Position numbers and translations under genes: made by a program
Source: Alphaproteobacteria bacterium
GTDB lineage: Bacteria; Pseudomonadota; Alphaproteobacteria; ATCC43930; CGMCC-115725
Assembly (NCBI GenBank): GCA_030041385.1
Contig: JASHNY010000190.1
Span: 1 to 34,643 of the forward strand
DNA: 34,643 nucleotides
Direction of reading: 5' to 3'
Shown: positions 7,489 through 17,149 of the stretch, in pieces
Numbering within the stretch: the first letter of the stretch is position 1
Layout: each line of letters starts with the position of its first letter
The notes under the pieces: model-generated
The model's database searches: none
What the model saw: only the letters and a program-made list of their open reading frames with translations
Told to the model about the DNA's origin: nothing

Positions 7489-7947
7489 CTACTCCCGATG
7501 ATAGGGATGACCGGCGAGAATCTGCTGCGCCCGGTAGAGCTGCTCCAGCAGCATAATTCTTGCGAGCAAATGCGGCCAAGTCATTGTCCCCAATGACAAG
7601 ACCGTGTGAGCCTCCGCCAATACCCGATCGCCGAGCCCGGCGGCACCGCCGATTGCGAATGCGGCCGTTGCGATGCCGTGATCGCGCCAGCGGGCGAGAT
7701 GCTGGGCAAGATCGCGGCTCGACCAGGAGACGCCGCTGCGGTCGAGCGCGACGAGGCGGGCGCCGGCTGGAACCGCGGCGAGGATCAGCTCGGCTTCGCG
7801 CAACGGCAACGCGGCCTCCGGCAGGCGCCGTTTTTCCTCGATCTCGGTGACGGTTGCGGGCGGGACCAGGCGGCGGACATACTCCGCCTGCAGCTCGGCA
7901 AGCGGCCCGCGCCGCATGCGTCCGACGGCGAGAAGGTGGAGGCGGAT
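7489..7947 (-). CDS. rlmH: 23S rRNA (pseudouridine1915-N3)-methyltransferase, apparent ATC start
   Basis: RlmH is a SPOUT-fold methyltransferase that methylates pseudouridine 1915 in helix 69 of 23S rRNA on assembled 70S ribosomes. The trefoil-knot signature FAIGGAAGLGD and the C-terminal LLLEQLYRAQQILAGHPYHRE-type ending (YRA...GxPYHxE, where the SAM and tRNA-contact tail lies) are present. The first ATG, at 7917, gives 142 aa and lacks the first beta strand. Reading upstream in frame restores IRLHLLAVGRM, the conserved N-terminus (usually M-[RK]-[IL]-x-L-L-A-V-G), with ATC at 7945-7947 in the Met position. No ATG, GTG or TTG occurs in frame back into rsfS. ATC start gives 152 aa, the normal length, 10 bases after the rsfS stop with AGGG between. 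Confidence 0.88.
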   Translation of the reverse strand: MRLHLLAVGRMRRGPLAELQAEYVRRLVPPATVTEIEEKRRLPEAALPLREAELILAAVPAGARLVALDRSGVSWSSRDLAQHLARWRDHGIATAAFAIGGAAGLGDRVLAEAHTVLSLGTMTWPHLLARIMLLEQLYRAQQILAGHPYHRE

Positions 7948-7957
7948 CGGCCCGGCC

Positions 7958-8371
7958 CTATTGCCGCGCGGCTTCGGCCTCGGAGAGCGCCGAGCCCCAC
8001 ATCTTTTCGAGATTGTAATAGGCGCGGATCTCGGGCCGGAACAGGTTGACGATCACGTCGCCGGCATCGATCAGCACCCAGTCGCCCTGCGCCTTGCCCT
8101 CGATCGCAATGCGGAAGCGCCCGGCCAACGCCGCGGCGAGATGCTCGGTCATCGCCGCCACCTGGCGGCCCGAGCGCCCGCTGGCGATGACCATGTAATC
8201 GGCGATGGCGGTCTTGCCGGCGAGGTCGATGGTTACGATATCCTCGGCCTTGCTGTCTTCGAGGCTGGCCTCGATGCGGCGAAGCAACTCCGCGGTGCGG
8301 CCGGCCCGCGGAGCGCGTCGCGGCAGCGTCGCGACCTCCGGGCTGCCGGCGCGGCCGGGTTCGCCGCTCAT
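7958..8371 (-). CDS. rsfS: Ribosomal silencing factor RsfS (internal start within nadD-rsfS frame)
   Basis: RsfS (Iojap/DUF143 family) binds bL14 on the 50S subunit and blocks subunit joining in starvation. The domain is complete: [19 protein letters not shown] at the N-terminus, then [33 protein letters not shown] and [15 protein letters not shown], in family order. The ATG at 8369-8371 ([10 protein letters not shown]) would give a 137-aa stand-alone protein, a normal length, with a moderate AGGG 4 bases upstream. Because nadD has no stop codon upstream, this may be an internal re-initiation product or just the C-terminal domain of the fusion. The C-terminus ends 10 bases before the rlmH start, keeping the usual nadD-rsfS-rlmH order. 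Confidence 0.75.
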   Translation of the reverse strand: MSGEPGRAGSPEVATLPRRAPRAGRTAELLRRIEASLEDSKAEDIVTIDLAGKTAIADYMVIASGRSGRQVAAMTEHLAAALAGRFRIAIEGKAQGDWVLIDAGDVIVNLFRPEIRAYYNLEKMWGSALSEAEAARQ

Positions 8372-8965
8372 CCCGCCCTGCTGCGCCCGGATCAGGGTCG
8401 CCGAACGCGGGTCGAGGCGGGTGGGAAAAAATGCCCAGGCCGGCGGCCGCAAGTCGGCGAGGCGCCGGGCTCGGGACGGCGCCACCCGGGCATGGGCGAA
8501 GCGCCGGGCCGCGGCTCCGGCCAATGCTTGCCGTGCCGTCGCCGGCCTGTCGAACACCGCGATCGGCACGCTGCGGGCGATGTCGGCCCAGTGCCGCCAG
8601 CGCGGCAGTTGCGCCAGATTATCGGCGCCCATCAGCCACACAAATCGCGTCCGCGGAAAGCGCCGGCGTAACGCCGCCAGCGTGTCGGCCGTGAAGGCGG
8701 TGCCGAGCCGCGCCTCGATATCGCTGGCGACGATGCGGCGATCCTCGGCCGCGACGGCGCGCGCAGCCGCGAGGCGCGCCGCAAAGGGCGCCATGCCCTC
8801 AGTCGGCTTCAGCGGGTTCTGCGGCGAAACCAGCCACCATACCTCGTCGAGATCGAGGCAATGCAATGCCATCCGGCTGATGTGCAGATGTCCGCCATGC
8901 GCCGGGTTGAACGAGCCGCCGAGCAGCCCGATCGCGCGTTGCCGCCGGGACCCGGTCGCGCTCAG
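7958..8965 (-). CDS. nadD: NadD-RsfS in-frame fusion (nicotinate-nucleotide adenylyltransferase plus ribosome silencing factor)
   Basis: One uninterrupted frame of 335 codons encodes NadD (about residues 1-198) followed by RsfS. NadD transfers AMP to nicotinate mononucleotide in NAD synthesis; its nucleotidyltransferase motif [15 protein letters not shown] (about residues 15-29), then [12 protein letters not shown] and [13 protein letters not shown] are all present. The NadD domain ends around [12 protein letters not shown], but no stop follows; translation continues through a Gly/Arg-rich linker into RsfS. The start is inferred as CTG at 8963-8965, overlapping the proA TGA stop as CTGA, because no ATG, GTG or TTG lies in frame between there and the GGSFNP motif and none close upstream. 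Either a bifunctional protein is made, or RsfS is also made separately from an internal ATG (see separate entry). Confidence 0.8.
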   Translation of the reverse strand: MSATGSRRQRAIGLLGGSFNPAHGGHLHISRMALHCLDLDEVWWLVSPQNPLKPTEGMAPFAARLAAARAVAAEDRRIVASDIEARLGTAFTADTLAALRRRFPRTRFVWLMGADNLAQLPRWRHWADIARSVPIAVFDRPATARQALAGAAARRFAHARVAPSRARRLADLRPPAWAFFPTRLDPRSATLIRAQQGGMSGEPGRAGSPEVATLPRRAPRAGRTAELLRRIEASLEDSKAEDIVTIDLAGKTAIADYMVIASGRSGRQVAAMTEHLAAALAGRFRIAIEGKAQGDWVLIDAGDVIVNLFRPEIRAYYNLEKMWGSALSEAEAARQ

Positions 8966-10251
8966 GGCCGCACCTGCCCGTTGCCGCGGACGAGGTATTT
9001 GTACGTCGTCAACTCGGCCGCCCCGACCGGCCCGCGCGGCGGCAGGCGCTGGGTCGAGATGCCGATTTCGGCGCCCATCCCGAATTCGCCGCCATCGGCG
9101 AACTGGGTCGAAGTATTGACGAGCACGATCGCGCTGTCGACTTCGCGCAGGAAACGCTCGGCGGTCGCCTTGTCCTCCGTCACGATCGCGTCGGTGTGGT
9201 GCGAGCCATAGCGCTCGATATGGTCGATCGCGCCGGCGACGCCATCGACCACACGCACGGCGATAATCGCGTCGAGATATTCGGTCCGCCAATCCGCCTC
9301 GCTCGCCGGCAGGGCGGCCGGGTCGAGCTTCACGACCTCGGGGTCGCCGCGAATTTCGCACCCGGCCGCGCGCAGATCGGCAAGGATCGGCGGCAGCAAC
9401 GCCGTGGCGGCGCGGTCGACCAGCAATGTCTCGGTCGCGCCGCAGATCGACACCCGGCGCATCTTGGCGTTGAGCACGATCGCCCGCGCCTTGTCCGGGT
9501 CGGCGGCGCCATCGACATAGGTGTGGCACAGCCCTTCGAGATGGGCGATGACCGGGATGCGGCTTTCGCGCTGGACCCGCTCGATCAGCGAGGCGCCGCC
9601 GCGCGGAACGATGATGTCGATCGCCCCGACCATCGTCAGCATGATGCCGACGGCCTCGCGTTCCCGCGTCGGCACAAGCTGGATCGCGGCTTCCGGCAAT
9701 CCGGCCGCGCGCAGCCCCTCGGCCAGCGCCTCTACCAGCGCATGCGAGGAGTGAAAGCTTTCCGAACCGCCGCGCAGGATCGCGGCATTGCCGGATTTGA
9801 GCGCGAGCCCGCCGGCATCGGCGGTGACGTTCGGCCGGCTCTCGTAAATGATGCCGATCACGCCGAGCGGCACGCTGACGCGCGAGATCTTGAGCCCGTT
9901 CGGCCGGGTCCATTCGGCGAGGACGCGGCCAATCGGCTCGGGCAGCGCGGCGATCTCTTCGAGTCCCTTGGCAATCGCCTCGACCCGTTTCGGGTCGAGG
10001 GCCAGCCGGTCGATCAGCGCGGGGCCGATGCCGGCCCGTTTCGCCGCGTCGACATCCCTGGCGTTGGCCGCGAGTATCGCGGCCTCGCGGCCGCGCACCG
10101 CGGCGGCCGCCGCGCGCAATGCCCTCGTCTTCGTCTCGGCCGAGGCAAGAGCCAGCGCCGCTGCCGCTTCGCGCGCCTTCCGGCCAAGCTCCGCCATTGT
10201 GGCGGCGAGATCGTCGGCGCGGGAATCGCGCAGCAATTCGGTCGTCGTCAT
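8962..10251 (-). CDS. proA: Glutamate-5-semialdehyde dehydrogenase (gamma-glutamyl phosphate reductase)
   Basis: Second enzyme of proline synthesis: NADPH-dependent reduction of gamma-glutamyl phosphate to glutamate 5-semialdehyde. Length of 429 aa is normal. Visible family blocks are [20 protein letters not shown] (about 128-147), [38 protein letters not shown], and the catalytic Cys270 in [13 protein letters not shown]. The C-terminal GRGPxG-type segment reads [18 protein letters not shown], as expected. Its ATG overlaps the proB stop by 4 bases, and its TGA overlaps the inferred nadD CTG start by 4 bases, so translation is likely coupled along proB-proA-nadD. Confidence 0.96.
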   Translation of the reverse strand: MTTTELLRDSRADDLAATMAELGRKAREAAAALALASAETKTRALRAAAAAVRGREAAILAANARDVDAAKRAGIGPALIDRLALDPKRVEAIAKGLEEIAALPEPIGRVLAEWTRPNGLKISRVSVPLGVIGIIYESRPNVTADAGGLALKSGNAAILRGGSESFHSSHALVEALAEGLRAAGLPEAAIQLVPTREREAVGIMLTMVGAIDIIVPRGGASLIERVQRESRIPVIAHLEGLCHTYVDGAADPDKARAIVLNAKMRRVSICGATETLLVDRAATALLPPILADLRAAGCEIRGDPEVVKLDPAALPASEADWRTEYLDAIIAVRVVDGVAGAIDHIERYGSHHTDAIVTEDKATAERFLREVDSAIVLVNTSTQFADGGEFGMGAEIGISTQRLPPRGPVGAAELTTYKYLVRGNGQVRP

Positions 10252-11392
10252 CGCGCTTCGGTCAGCACCAGATCGTCGCGGTGAATGATCACGTCGCGCC
10301 CACGGTAGCCGAGGATCGCGGAGATTTCACCACTCTTGTGCCCGGCGATGCGGCGGATGTCGGCGCTGGCATAGGCCGACAGCCCGCGGCCGGCCTCGAT
10401 CCCGGCGCGGGTGCGGACAATCACGCAGTCGCCGCGCTCAAACGCGCCGTCGACGTCGACGATACCTGCCGGCAACAGGCTCTTGCCGCGGCGCAAGGCG
10501 GTCGCGGCGCCGTCGTCGACGACGATTGCCCCGGCGGGATTGAGCGCGCTGGCGATCCATGCCTTGCGGGCCGAGCGCGGCTCGGCGCGCGGGACAAACA
10601 GCGTTGCCCGCGCCCCTGCCTCGATCGCCGCCAGCGGGCCGCTCCCGCGCGGGGCCTGGCCCTTGGCGATCAGCATCAGGCAGCCGGCGTTCATCGCGAT
10701 CCGCGCGGCGGCAAGCTTGGTGACCATCCCGCCCGAGCTGTAGCCGGGCGGTGCCGCACCGGCCATCGCCTCGATTGCCGGACCGATCTCGTCGACCAGC
10801 GCGATGTGCGCCGCTTCCGGGTCCCGGCGCGGGTCGGCGCTGTAGAGCCCGTCGATATCCGACAGCAGGACCAGCATGTCGGCGCTGATCATCTGGGCGA
10901 CCCGGGCGGCGAGGCGGTCGTTGTCGCCAAAGCGGATCTCCGCCGTCGCAACCGTGTCGTTCTCGTTGACGACCGGGACCGCACCCAGCGCCAGAAGCTG
11001 CTCGAACGTGGCGCGGGCGTTGAGATGCCGGCGGCGCGCCTCGGTGTCGTCGAGGGTCAGCAGAATCTGCGCGACGGTGATGCCGTGCCGGGCAAGCGCC
11101 TCCTGGTAGGCGTGGGCGAGACGGATTTGCCCGGTCGCGGCGGCAGCCTGCTTTTCTTCGAGGCGCAATCTGCGGCCGGTAAGGCCGAGATGGGTGCGGC
11201 CAACCGCGACCGCGCCCGACGACACCAGGATCAATTCCTGGCCGCGCGCCCGGCAGCGCGCGACATCCTCAACCAGGGCATCGAGCCAGGCGCTGCGGAT
11301 CGCCCCGTCGCCGCCGACCAGCAATGCCGAGCCGATCTTGACGACGAGACGCTTTGCCTGGCTGAGGGCGGCCGCCGGCGTCGGTATTGGCA

Positions 11393-11393
<1 letters not shown>
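10248..11393 (-). CDS. proB: Glutamate 5-kinase with PUA domain
   Basis: First and feedback-controlled enzyme of proline synthesis: ATP-dependent phosphorylation of glutamate. 381 aa, the long form with two domains. The amino-acid kinase domain (about 1-260) shows [59 protein letters not shown] and [15 protein letters not shown], which cover the ATP and glutamate sites. A PUA domain (about 290-370) follows, with [20 protein letters not shown]. The start ATG overlaps the obgE stop (TGATG), and its stop overlaps proA. Proline inhibition acts on the kinase domain in this family; no leader peptide or riboswitch is visible because the gene is internal in the block. Confidence 0.95.
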
Positions 11394-12490
<1,097 letters not shown>

Positions 12491-12763
12491 CTATTCGGCG
12501 GCTTCTGCCGGTAGCGGCAACACCGATATATAGGTGCGCCCGCCGATTCCTGTGTGAAACTGCACCGCGCCCTCCGCGATCGCGAACAGCGTATGGTCGC
12601 GGCCCATGCCGACCCGACTGCCGGGGTGAAACTTGGTGCCGCGCTGGCGCACGATGATGTTGCCGGGGGCGACGATCTCGCCGCCGAATTTCTTGACGCC
12701 GAGGCGCCGCCCGCGGCTGTCGCGGCCGTTGCGCGAGGAACCGCCCGCCTTTTTATGCGCCAT
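12491..12763 (-). CDS. rpmA: 50S ribosomal protein bL27
   Basis: 90-aa ribosomal protein whose N-terminal tail reaches the peptidyl-transferase centre. [16 protein letters not shown] at the start and [15 protein letters not shown] in the middle are diagnostic. The N-terminus lacks the cleaved extension known from Firmicutes. AGGAGG lies 8 bases before the ATG, inside the end of rplU, whose last 11 bases overlap this gene. The C-terminal ending LPAEAAE is a common alphaproteobacterial variant. Confidence 0.97.
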   Translation of the reverse strand: MAHKKAGGSSRNGRDSRGRRLGVKKFGGEIVAPGNIIVRQRGTKFHPGSRVGMGRDHTLFAIAEGAVQFHTGIGGRTYISVLPLPAEAAE

Positions 12764-13112
12764 CTCGAACCTCCTCGGCCGCCCCGCCGCCCGCTTGGCT
12801 CCCGGCGCGGATTTCGGCGATCCGCAACACGGTCTGGTGCTGGCGATGGCCGGCCTTGCGGCGATAATTCTGCCGCCGCTTCTTCTTGAACACGATGATC
12901 TTGTCGGCGCGGCGGTGCGCGACCAGCGTCGCGCTGACCGAGGCACCGGCGACCAGAGGCGCGCCGGTGGAGACCGCGGCGCCGTCGCCGACCATCAACA
13001 CCTCGCCCAGTTCGATCGTCTCGCCAGGTTCGCCGGCGAGCTTCTCGACCGTGATCAGGTCGTCCGGAGCGACCTTGTATTGTTTTCCGCCGGTGCGGAT
13101 CACTGCAAACAT
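12753..13112 (-). CDS. rplU: 50S ribosomal protein bL21
   Basis: 119-aa protein that binds 23S rRNA early in 50S assembly. [18 protein letters not shown] at the N-terminus and [21 protein letters not shown] (a basic RNA-binding stretch, about 72-92) identify it. A TTG one codon upstream (13113-13115) could also be read; ATG 13110-13112 matches the family. The last third, beyond the basic stretch, is a Gly/Ala-rich tail of about 25 residues. It is the promoter-proximal gene of the minus-strand block and overlaps rpmA by 11 bases. Confidence 0.96.
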   Translation of the reverse strand: MFAVIRTGGKQYKVAPDDLITVEKLAGEPGETIELGEVLMVGDGAAVSTGAPLVAGASVSATLVAHRRADKIIVFKKKRRQNYRRKAGHRQHQTVLRIAEIRAGSQAGGGAAEEVRDGA

Positions 13113-13211
13113 CAAACGCCAATATCGGTTGCCGGAACGGCCGCCGCTCCCGTAACCCGGATTCGCAGCAGCTTGGGGCTTCCGGGCGAGCCAACCCGCC
13201 CGGAGGCGCGC

Positions 13212-13239
13212 ACTATAGTGGCGTGCCCGAAGCTGTCAA
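13212..13239 (-). promoter_or_regulatory. Sigma-70-type promoter for rplU-rpmA
   Basis: On the minus strand a consensus -35 TTGACA (13234-13239) is followed after 16 bases by -10 TATAGT (13212-13217). A start near 13205 would give a leader of about 93 bases before rplU. The -35 box is perfect and the -10 differs at one position, so this is a strong housekeeping promoter by pattern. Confidence 0.7.
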
Positions 13240-13294
13240 TCGCAATGGGCGAGCCACGGCGGCGCTGCGGCGCTCATGCCGCGGGCACGCAGCT

Positions 13295-13323
13295 TTGACG
13301 CAAGCACGGCCGCTCCCTACATT
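13295..13323 (+). promoter_or_regulatory. Sigma-70-type promoter for maeB
   Basis: TTGACG (13295-13300), a 17-base spacer, then TACATT (13318-13323). The predicted start near 13330 leaves about 50 bases before the maeB ATG. It is divergent from the rplU promoter, with the two -35 boxes 55 bases apart. Together they account for the 270-base gap between the genes; I see nothing else in it. Confidence 0.55.
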
Positions 13324-13382
13324 TGCGAAGGCGTCAAGGCCGGGCACCGCCGGCCGACGCGCGGGAGGATCGTTTGGCAAGC

Positions 13383-15650
13383 ATGGATACGGTCAACAGT
13401 CGCGCCACCGAAGACGAGGCACTGCAATTCCATTCCAATGGACGCCCCGGCAAATTGTCGATTGCGCCGCACAAGCCGCTGACCACCCAGCGCGATCTGT
13501 CGCTTGCCTACTCTCCGGGGGTGGCCTTTCCCTGCCTGCATATCCAGCGCGATCCGGCGACCGCGTTCGACTATACCTCGAAGGGTAATTTCGTCGCGGT
13601 CATCTCCAACGGCACCGCGGTGCTGGGGCTTGGCGACCTCGGGGCGCTGGCGGCCAAGCCGGTCATGGAAGGAAAGGCGGCACTGTTCAAGCGGTTCGCC
13701 GATATCGATTCGATCGATCTCGAAATCGATACCAAGGATGTCGACGAGTTCGTCAACTGCGTGCGCTTTCTGCATCCGTCGTTCGGCGGCATCAATCTCG
13801 AGGACATCCGCGCCCCGGAATGCTTCGTGATCGAGCAGCGGCTGCGCGAATTGCTCGACATTCCGGTGTTTCACGACGATCAGCACGGCACCGCGATCAT
13901 CGCCGCCGCCGGGCTGATCAACGCGCTGCACCTGACCGGCCGCGAGCTGGGCCGCATCAAGATGGTGGTCAACGGCGCCGGTGCCGCCTCGATCGCCTGC
14001 GTCGAACTGTTGAAGACGATGGGATTGCCGCACGCCAATGTGCTGCTGTGCGACACGCGGGGCGTGATCTACCGCGGCCGCAGCGACGGCATGAACCAGT
14101 GGAAATCGGCGCATGCGGTGGAGACGAAGGCTCGCACCCTGGCCGAGGCGATGGAAGGTTGCGACGTGTTTTTCGGCCTCTCGGTCAAGGGCGCGGTCAC
14201 CCAGGCCATGGTCCGGTCGATGGCCGACAAGCCGATCATCTTCGCGATGGCCAACCCCGATCCCGAAATCACTCCCGAGGAGGCGCGCGCCGCCCGCTCC
14301 GACGCGATCATCGCCACCGGGCGGTCCGACTATCCGAACCAGGTCAACAACGTGCTCGGCTTTCCTTACATCTTCCGCGGTGCGCTCGACGTGCGCGCCT
14401 CGCAGATCAACGATGCGATGAAGATCGCCGCGGCCGAGGCGCTGGCGCGCCTGGCGCGCGAGGATGTGCCCGACGAGGTTGCCGCCGCCTATGCCGGCGA
14501 GCGGCTCTTGTACGGACCCGACTACATCATCCCGGCGCCTTTCGACCCGCGCCTGATTTGGGCGGTGCCGGCGGCGGTGGCGCGCGCGGCGATGGATTCG
14601 GGGGTGGCGCGCAAGCCGATCCCGGACATGCCGGCCTACGAGCGCGCGCTCCGCGCCCGGCTCGACCCGACCGCCGCCGGGCTCGACCTGATCTTCGAGC
14701 GGGTCCGCGCCAACCCCAAGCGCGTCGTCTTTGCCGAGGGCGAGGAGGAAAAGACGATCCGCGCCGCCCTGCTGTTTGCCGGCACCGGCTACGGCACGCC
14801 GGTGCTGGTCGGTCGCGAAGAGCGGGTCCGCGCCGTCATGGAAAACATGGGGCTCACCGCCGCGGCGCCGCTCGAAATCCACAATGCCCGCTTGTCGCAC
14901 CACAACAAGCGCTACACCGACCTGCTGTATGCCCGTTTGCAGCGCGAGGGCATGCTGTACCGCGATTGCCAGCGGCTCGTTAACCAGGACCGCAACGTCT
15001 TTGCCGCCTGCATGGTCGCCTGCGGCGATGCCGACGCGATGGTGAGCGGCGTCACCCGCAACTCATTCGACGTGCTCGACGAGGTGTCGCGCGTGATCGA
15101 GATCGACAGCGGCGCGGTAATGTGCGGGCTGACCATCCTGCTGGCGCGCGAGCGCACGGTGCTTCTCGCCGATACGCTGGTCCACGAGATGCCGACGCCC
15201 GCCCAGTTGGCCGGCATCGCCTGCCAGGCGGCGGCAAAGGCGCGCGAACTGGGGCTCGAGCCGCGCGTGGCGCTGCTGTCGTATTCGAATTTCGGCAACC
15301 CGGTCGGCGACGGCGGGCAGCGCGTGCGCGAAGCCGTGGGCCTGTTGGACCGCAGCGCCGCCGATTTCGAATACGACGGCGAGATGAGCGCCGATGTCGC
15401 CCTCGACGACCGCCTGATGCGTCAGCTCTATCCGTTTTGCCGGCTGTCCGGTCCCGCCAACATCCTGGTGATGCCGGAACTGCACAGCGCCAACATCAGC
15501 GCCAAATTGTTGCCGCGGCTCGGCGGCGGCACGGCGGTCGGGCCGCTGTTGCTGGGCCTGGCGCGCCCGGTGCAGATCGTCAATATCGGCGCGACCGTGT
15601 CGGACCTTGTGAACCTTGCCGCGCTGGCGGCCCACGACGCGATCCGCTAG
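13383..15650 (+). CDS. maeB: NADP-dependent malic enzyme with C-terminal phosphotransacetylase-like domain
   Basis: A hybrid malic enzyme of 755 aa, the normal MaeB length. It converts malate to pyruvate, CO2 and NADPH. The malic domain (about 1-160) has [12 protein letters not shown] and CFVIEQRL...[11 protein letters not shown] with metal and malate ligands. The NADP-binding domain (about 160-400) has [16 protein letters not shown] and [15 protein letters not shown]. Residues from about 430 match phosphotransacetylase ([15 protein letters not shown], then [17 protein letters not shown]); in characterised MaeB proteins this part binds acetyl-CoA as an allosteric domain and is not known to act as an enzyme. 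ATG 13383 gives [21 protein letters not shown] (13363-13369) is 13 bases off, so TTG at 13374 is possible. A -35/-10 pair lies just upstream. Confidence 0.95.
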   Translation: MDTVNSRATEDEALQFHSNGRPGKLSIAPHKPLTTQRDLSLAYSPGVAFPCLHIQRDPATAFDYTSKGNFVAVISNGTAVLGLGDLGALAAKPVMEGKAALFKRFADIDSIDLEIDTKDVDEFVNCVRFLHPSFGGINLEDIRAPECFVIEQRLRELLDIPVFHDDQHGTAIIAAAGLINALHLTGRELGRIKMVVNGAGAASIACVELLKTMGLPHANVLLCDTRGVIYRGRSDGMNQWKSAHAVETKARTLAEAMEGCDVFFGLSVKGAVTQAMVRSMADKPIIFAMANPDPEITPEEARAARSDAIIATGRSDYPNQVNNVLGFPYIFRGALDVRASQINDAMKIAAAEALARLAREDVPDEVAAAYAGERLLYGPDYIIPAPFDPRLIWAVPAAVARAAMDSGVARKPIPDMPAYERALRARLDPTAAGLDLIFERVRANPKRVVFAEGEEEKTIRAALLFAGTGYGTPVLVGREERVRAVMENMGLTAAAPLEIHNARLSHHNKRYTDLLYARLQREGMLYRDCQRLVNQDRNVFAACMVACGDADAMVSGVTRNSFDVLDEVSRVIEIDSGAVMCGLTILLARERTVLLADTLVHEMPTPAQLAGIACQAAAKARELGLEPRVALLSYSNFGNPVGDGGQRVREAVGLLDRSAADFEYDGEMSADVALDDRLMRQLYPFCRLSGPANILVMPELHSANISAKLLPRLGGGTAVGPLLLGLARPVQIVNIGATVSDLVNLAALAAHDAIR

Positions 15651-15686
15651 CCGGGACATCCCGGCGGCGCTGCGGCCCGCCGCCCG

Positions 15687-17105
15687 ATGACGGCGCGCAG
15701 GCTGCGCCGGGCGCTTGTGGTGACCATCGGAGTCCTGCTGCCCGGCGCGGTGTTCGCCGTGCTCTATTGGCTCGGTCTGGTCGCGGCCCGCCCGGCCGCC
15801 ATTGCCGGCGGCGTGAGCATGGCGGTGACCGCAATGGCTGTCGTGCCCGCCGCGCAGTCTCTGGCGGTCGTGCAGGACGCCGTCGACCGGCTCGATGCCG
15901 ATCCGGCTGCCGGGGCCGAGGCGTTGCGCGGGCGGCGCATCGGGCGCCTTACCCCGGCCGCCGAGGCGCTGCGGCTGTCGGTTGCGCGCGCCTGGTACAG
16001 CGCGGAGCAGCGCCGGGGCGAAGCCCAGCGGCGTCTTGCTGCGGCCGAGGCGGTGATCGCCGCGGCACCGGATCCGCTGATCCTGATCGACGCGCAGCGC
16101 CGGATCGTGCGCGCCAATGCCGCCTCCATTGATCTGATCGGGATGGTGCCGGAATCGCGCGACCTCGCCGCCGCGTTGCGCAACCCCGCCGTGCTGGCGG
16201 CCGCCGACGCCGTCTTGCGCGGCGAGCCCGCGCGTGTCGTCGAATTTTCGCTGACGATCCCGGTCGAGCGCTGGCTCAGCGCCCGGTTCGCGCGCATCGG
16301 CGGCACCTCGCTCGACGGTGCGGTCGCGATCCTGACATTGCACGATGTCACCGCGCTGAAACGGGCGGAGGAGATGCGGGCCGACTTTATCGCCAATGCC
16401 GGGCATGAGCTGAAGACGCCGCTCGCGACGTTGATCGGGTTCATCGAAACATTGCGCGGGCCGGCCCGGGACGACGCCGCCGCCCGCGAGCGGTTTCTCG
16501 GCATCATGAACGAGCAGGCCGAACGCATGGCGCGACTGGTCAATGACCTGCTGTCTTTGTCGCGGATCGAACTCAACGAGCATGTCGCGCCGACCGAACG
16601 GATCGATCTCGCGCCGGTCATCGAGCACATCGCCGATACCCTCGAATTGCGAGCCGCCCAACGCGGCATGCGGCTCGAACTGTCGTTGCCCGCGGACCTG
16701 CCGGCCGTGCCGGGCGATGCCGACGAGCTGGCGCAGGTATTCCAGAACCTGCTCGACAACGCGATCAAGTATGGCCGGCCGCACACCGCGATAGCGGTCG
16801 CCGCAGCGTACGACCATGCCGCGGTGCGGCGCGGGGGCGCCTTTGTACGGGTTGCGGTGACGGACCACAGCGAGGGCATCTCAAGCGAGCATCTGCCGCG
16901 GCTGACCGAGCGCTTTTACCGGGTCGACACCGCACGCTCGCGCGAGATGGGCGGCACCGGCCTTGGGCTGGCGATCGTCAAGCACATCCTCAACCGTCAT
17001 CGCGGCCGCCTCGAGATCGAGAGCGTGCTGGGCCGCGGCTCGACCTTCACGGTCTGGCTGCCTGCCGCCGACGGCCGCGGCGAGGCCCCCGTCGGTCGGG
17101 CCTGA
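15687..17105 (+). CDS. phoR: Phosphate-regulon sensor histidine kinase
   Basis: A 472-aa membrane kinase that phosphorylates PhoB under low phosphate. Two N-terminal hydrophobic segments (about 10-32 and 36-55) have almost no periplasmic loop, as in PhoR. A PAS domain follows (about 118-225, PDPLILIDAQRRIVRANAA). The HisKA H-box is NAGHELKTPLATLIGF with His240. HATPase boxes: N FQNLLDNAIKYG, F FYRVDTARSREMGG, G2 GTGLGLAIVK. The G1 box reads DHSEGI, with Ser395 where Gly is usual. It starts 36 bases after maeB; that gap folds as CCGGG-ACAT-CCCGG plus a GC stem, and no clear Shine-Dalgarno is seen. Assignment rests on the architecture plus the pst/phoB context. Confidence 0.92.
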   Translation: MTARRLRRALVVTIGVLLPGAVFAVLYWLGLVAARPAAIAGGVSMAVTAMAVVPAAQSLAVVQDAVDRLDADPAAGAEALRGRRIGRLTPAAEALRLSVARAWYSAEQRRGEAQRRLAAAEAVIAAAPDPLILIDAQRRIVRANAASIDLIGMVPESRDLAAALRNPAVLAAADAVLRGEPARVVEFSLTIPVERWLSARFARIGGTSLDGAVAILTLHDVTALKRAEEMRADFIANAGHELKTPLATLIGFIETLRGPARDDAAARERFLGIMNEQAERMARLVNDLLSLSRIELNEHVAPTERIDLAPVIEHIADTLELRAAQRGMRLELSLPADLPAVPGDADELAQVFQNLLDNAIKYGRPHTAIAVAAAYDHAAVRRGGAFVRVAVTDHSEGISSEHLPRLTERFYRVDTARSREMGGTGLGLAIVKHILNRHRGRLEIESVLGRGSTFTVWLPAADGRGEAPVGRA

Positions 17106-17149
17106 GCGGCCGGCGCGACAACATCGTCCTAGCGAAAAGGGCTCTGATA

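Noticed and set aside
8966-9913. Upstream extension of the nadD-rsfS frame to an ATG at 9913
   Set aside because: This part is an out-of-frame shadow of proA with Arg/Ala-rich sequence and no NadD similarity.
15651-15686. Hairpins between maeB and phoR as a terminator
   Set aside because: The stems are GC-rich but have no T run, and phoR starts directly after them with no room for a promoter. They may affect phoR translation, but I cannot support a terminator.
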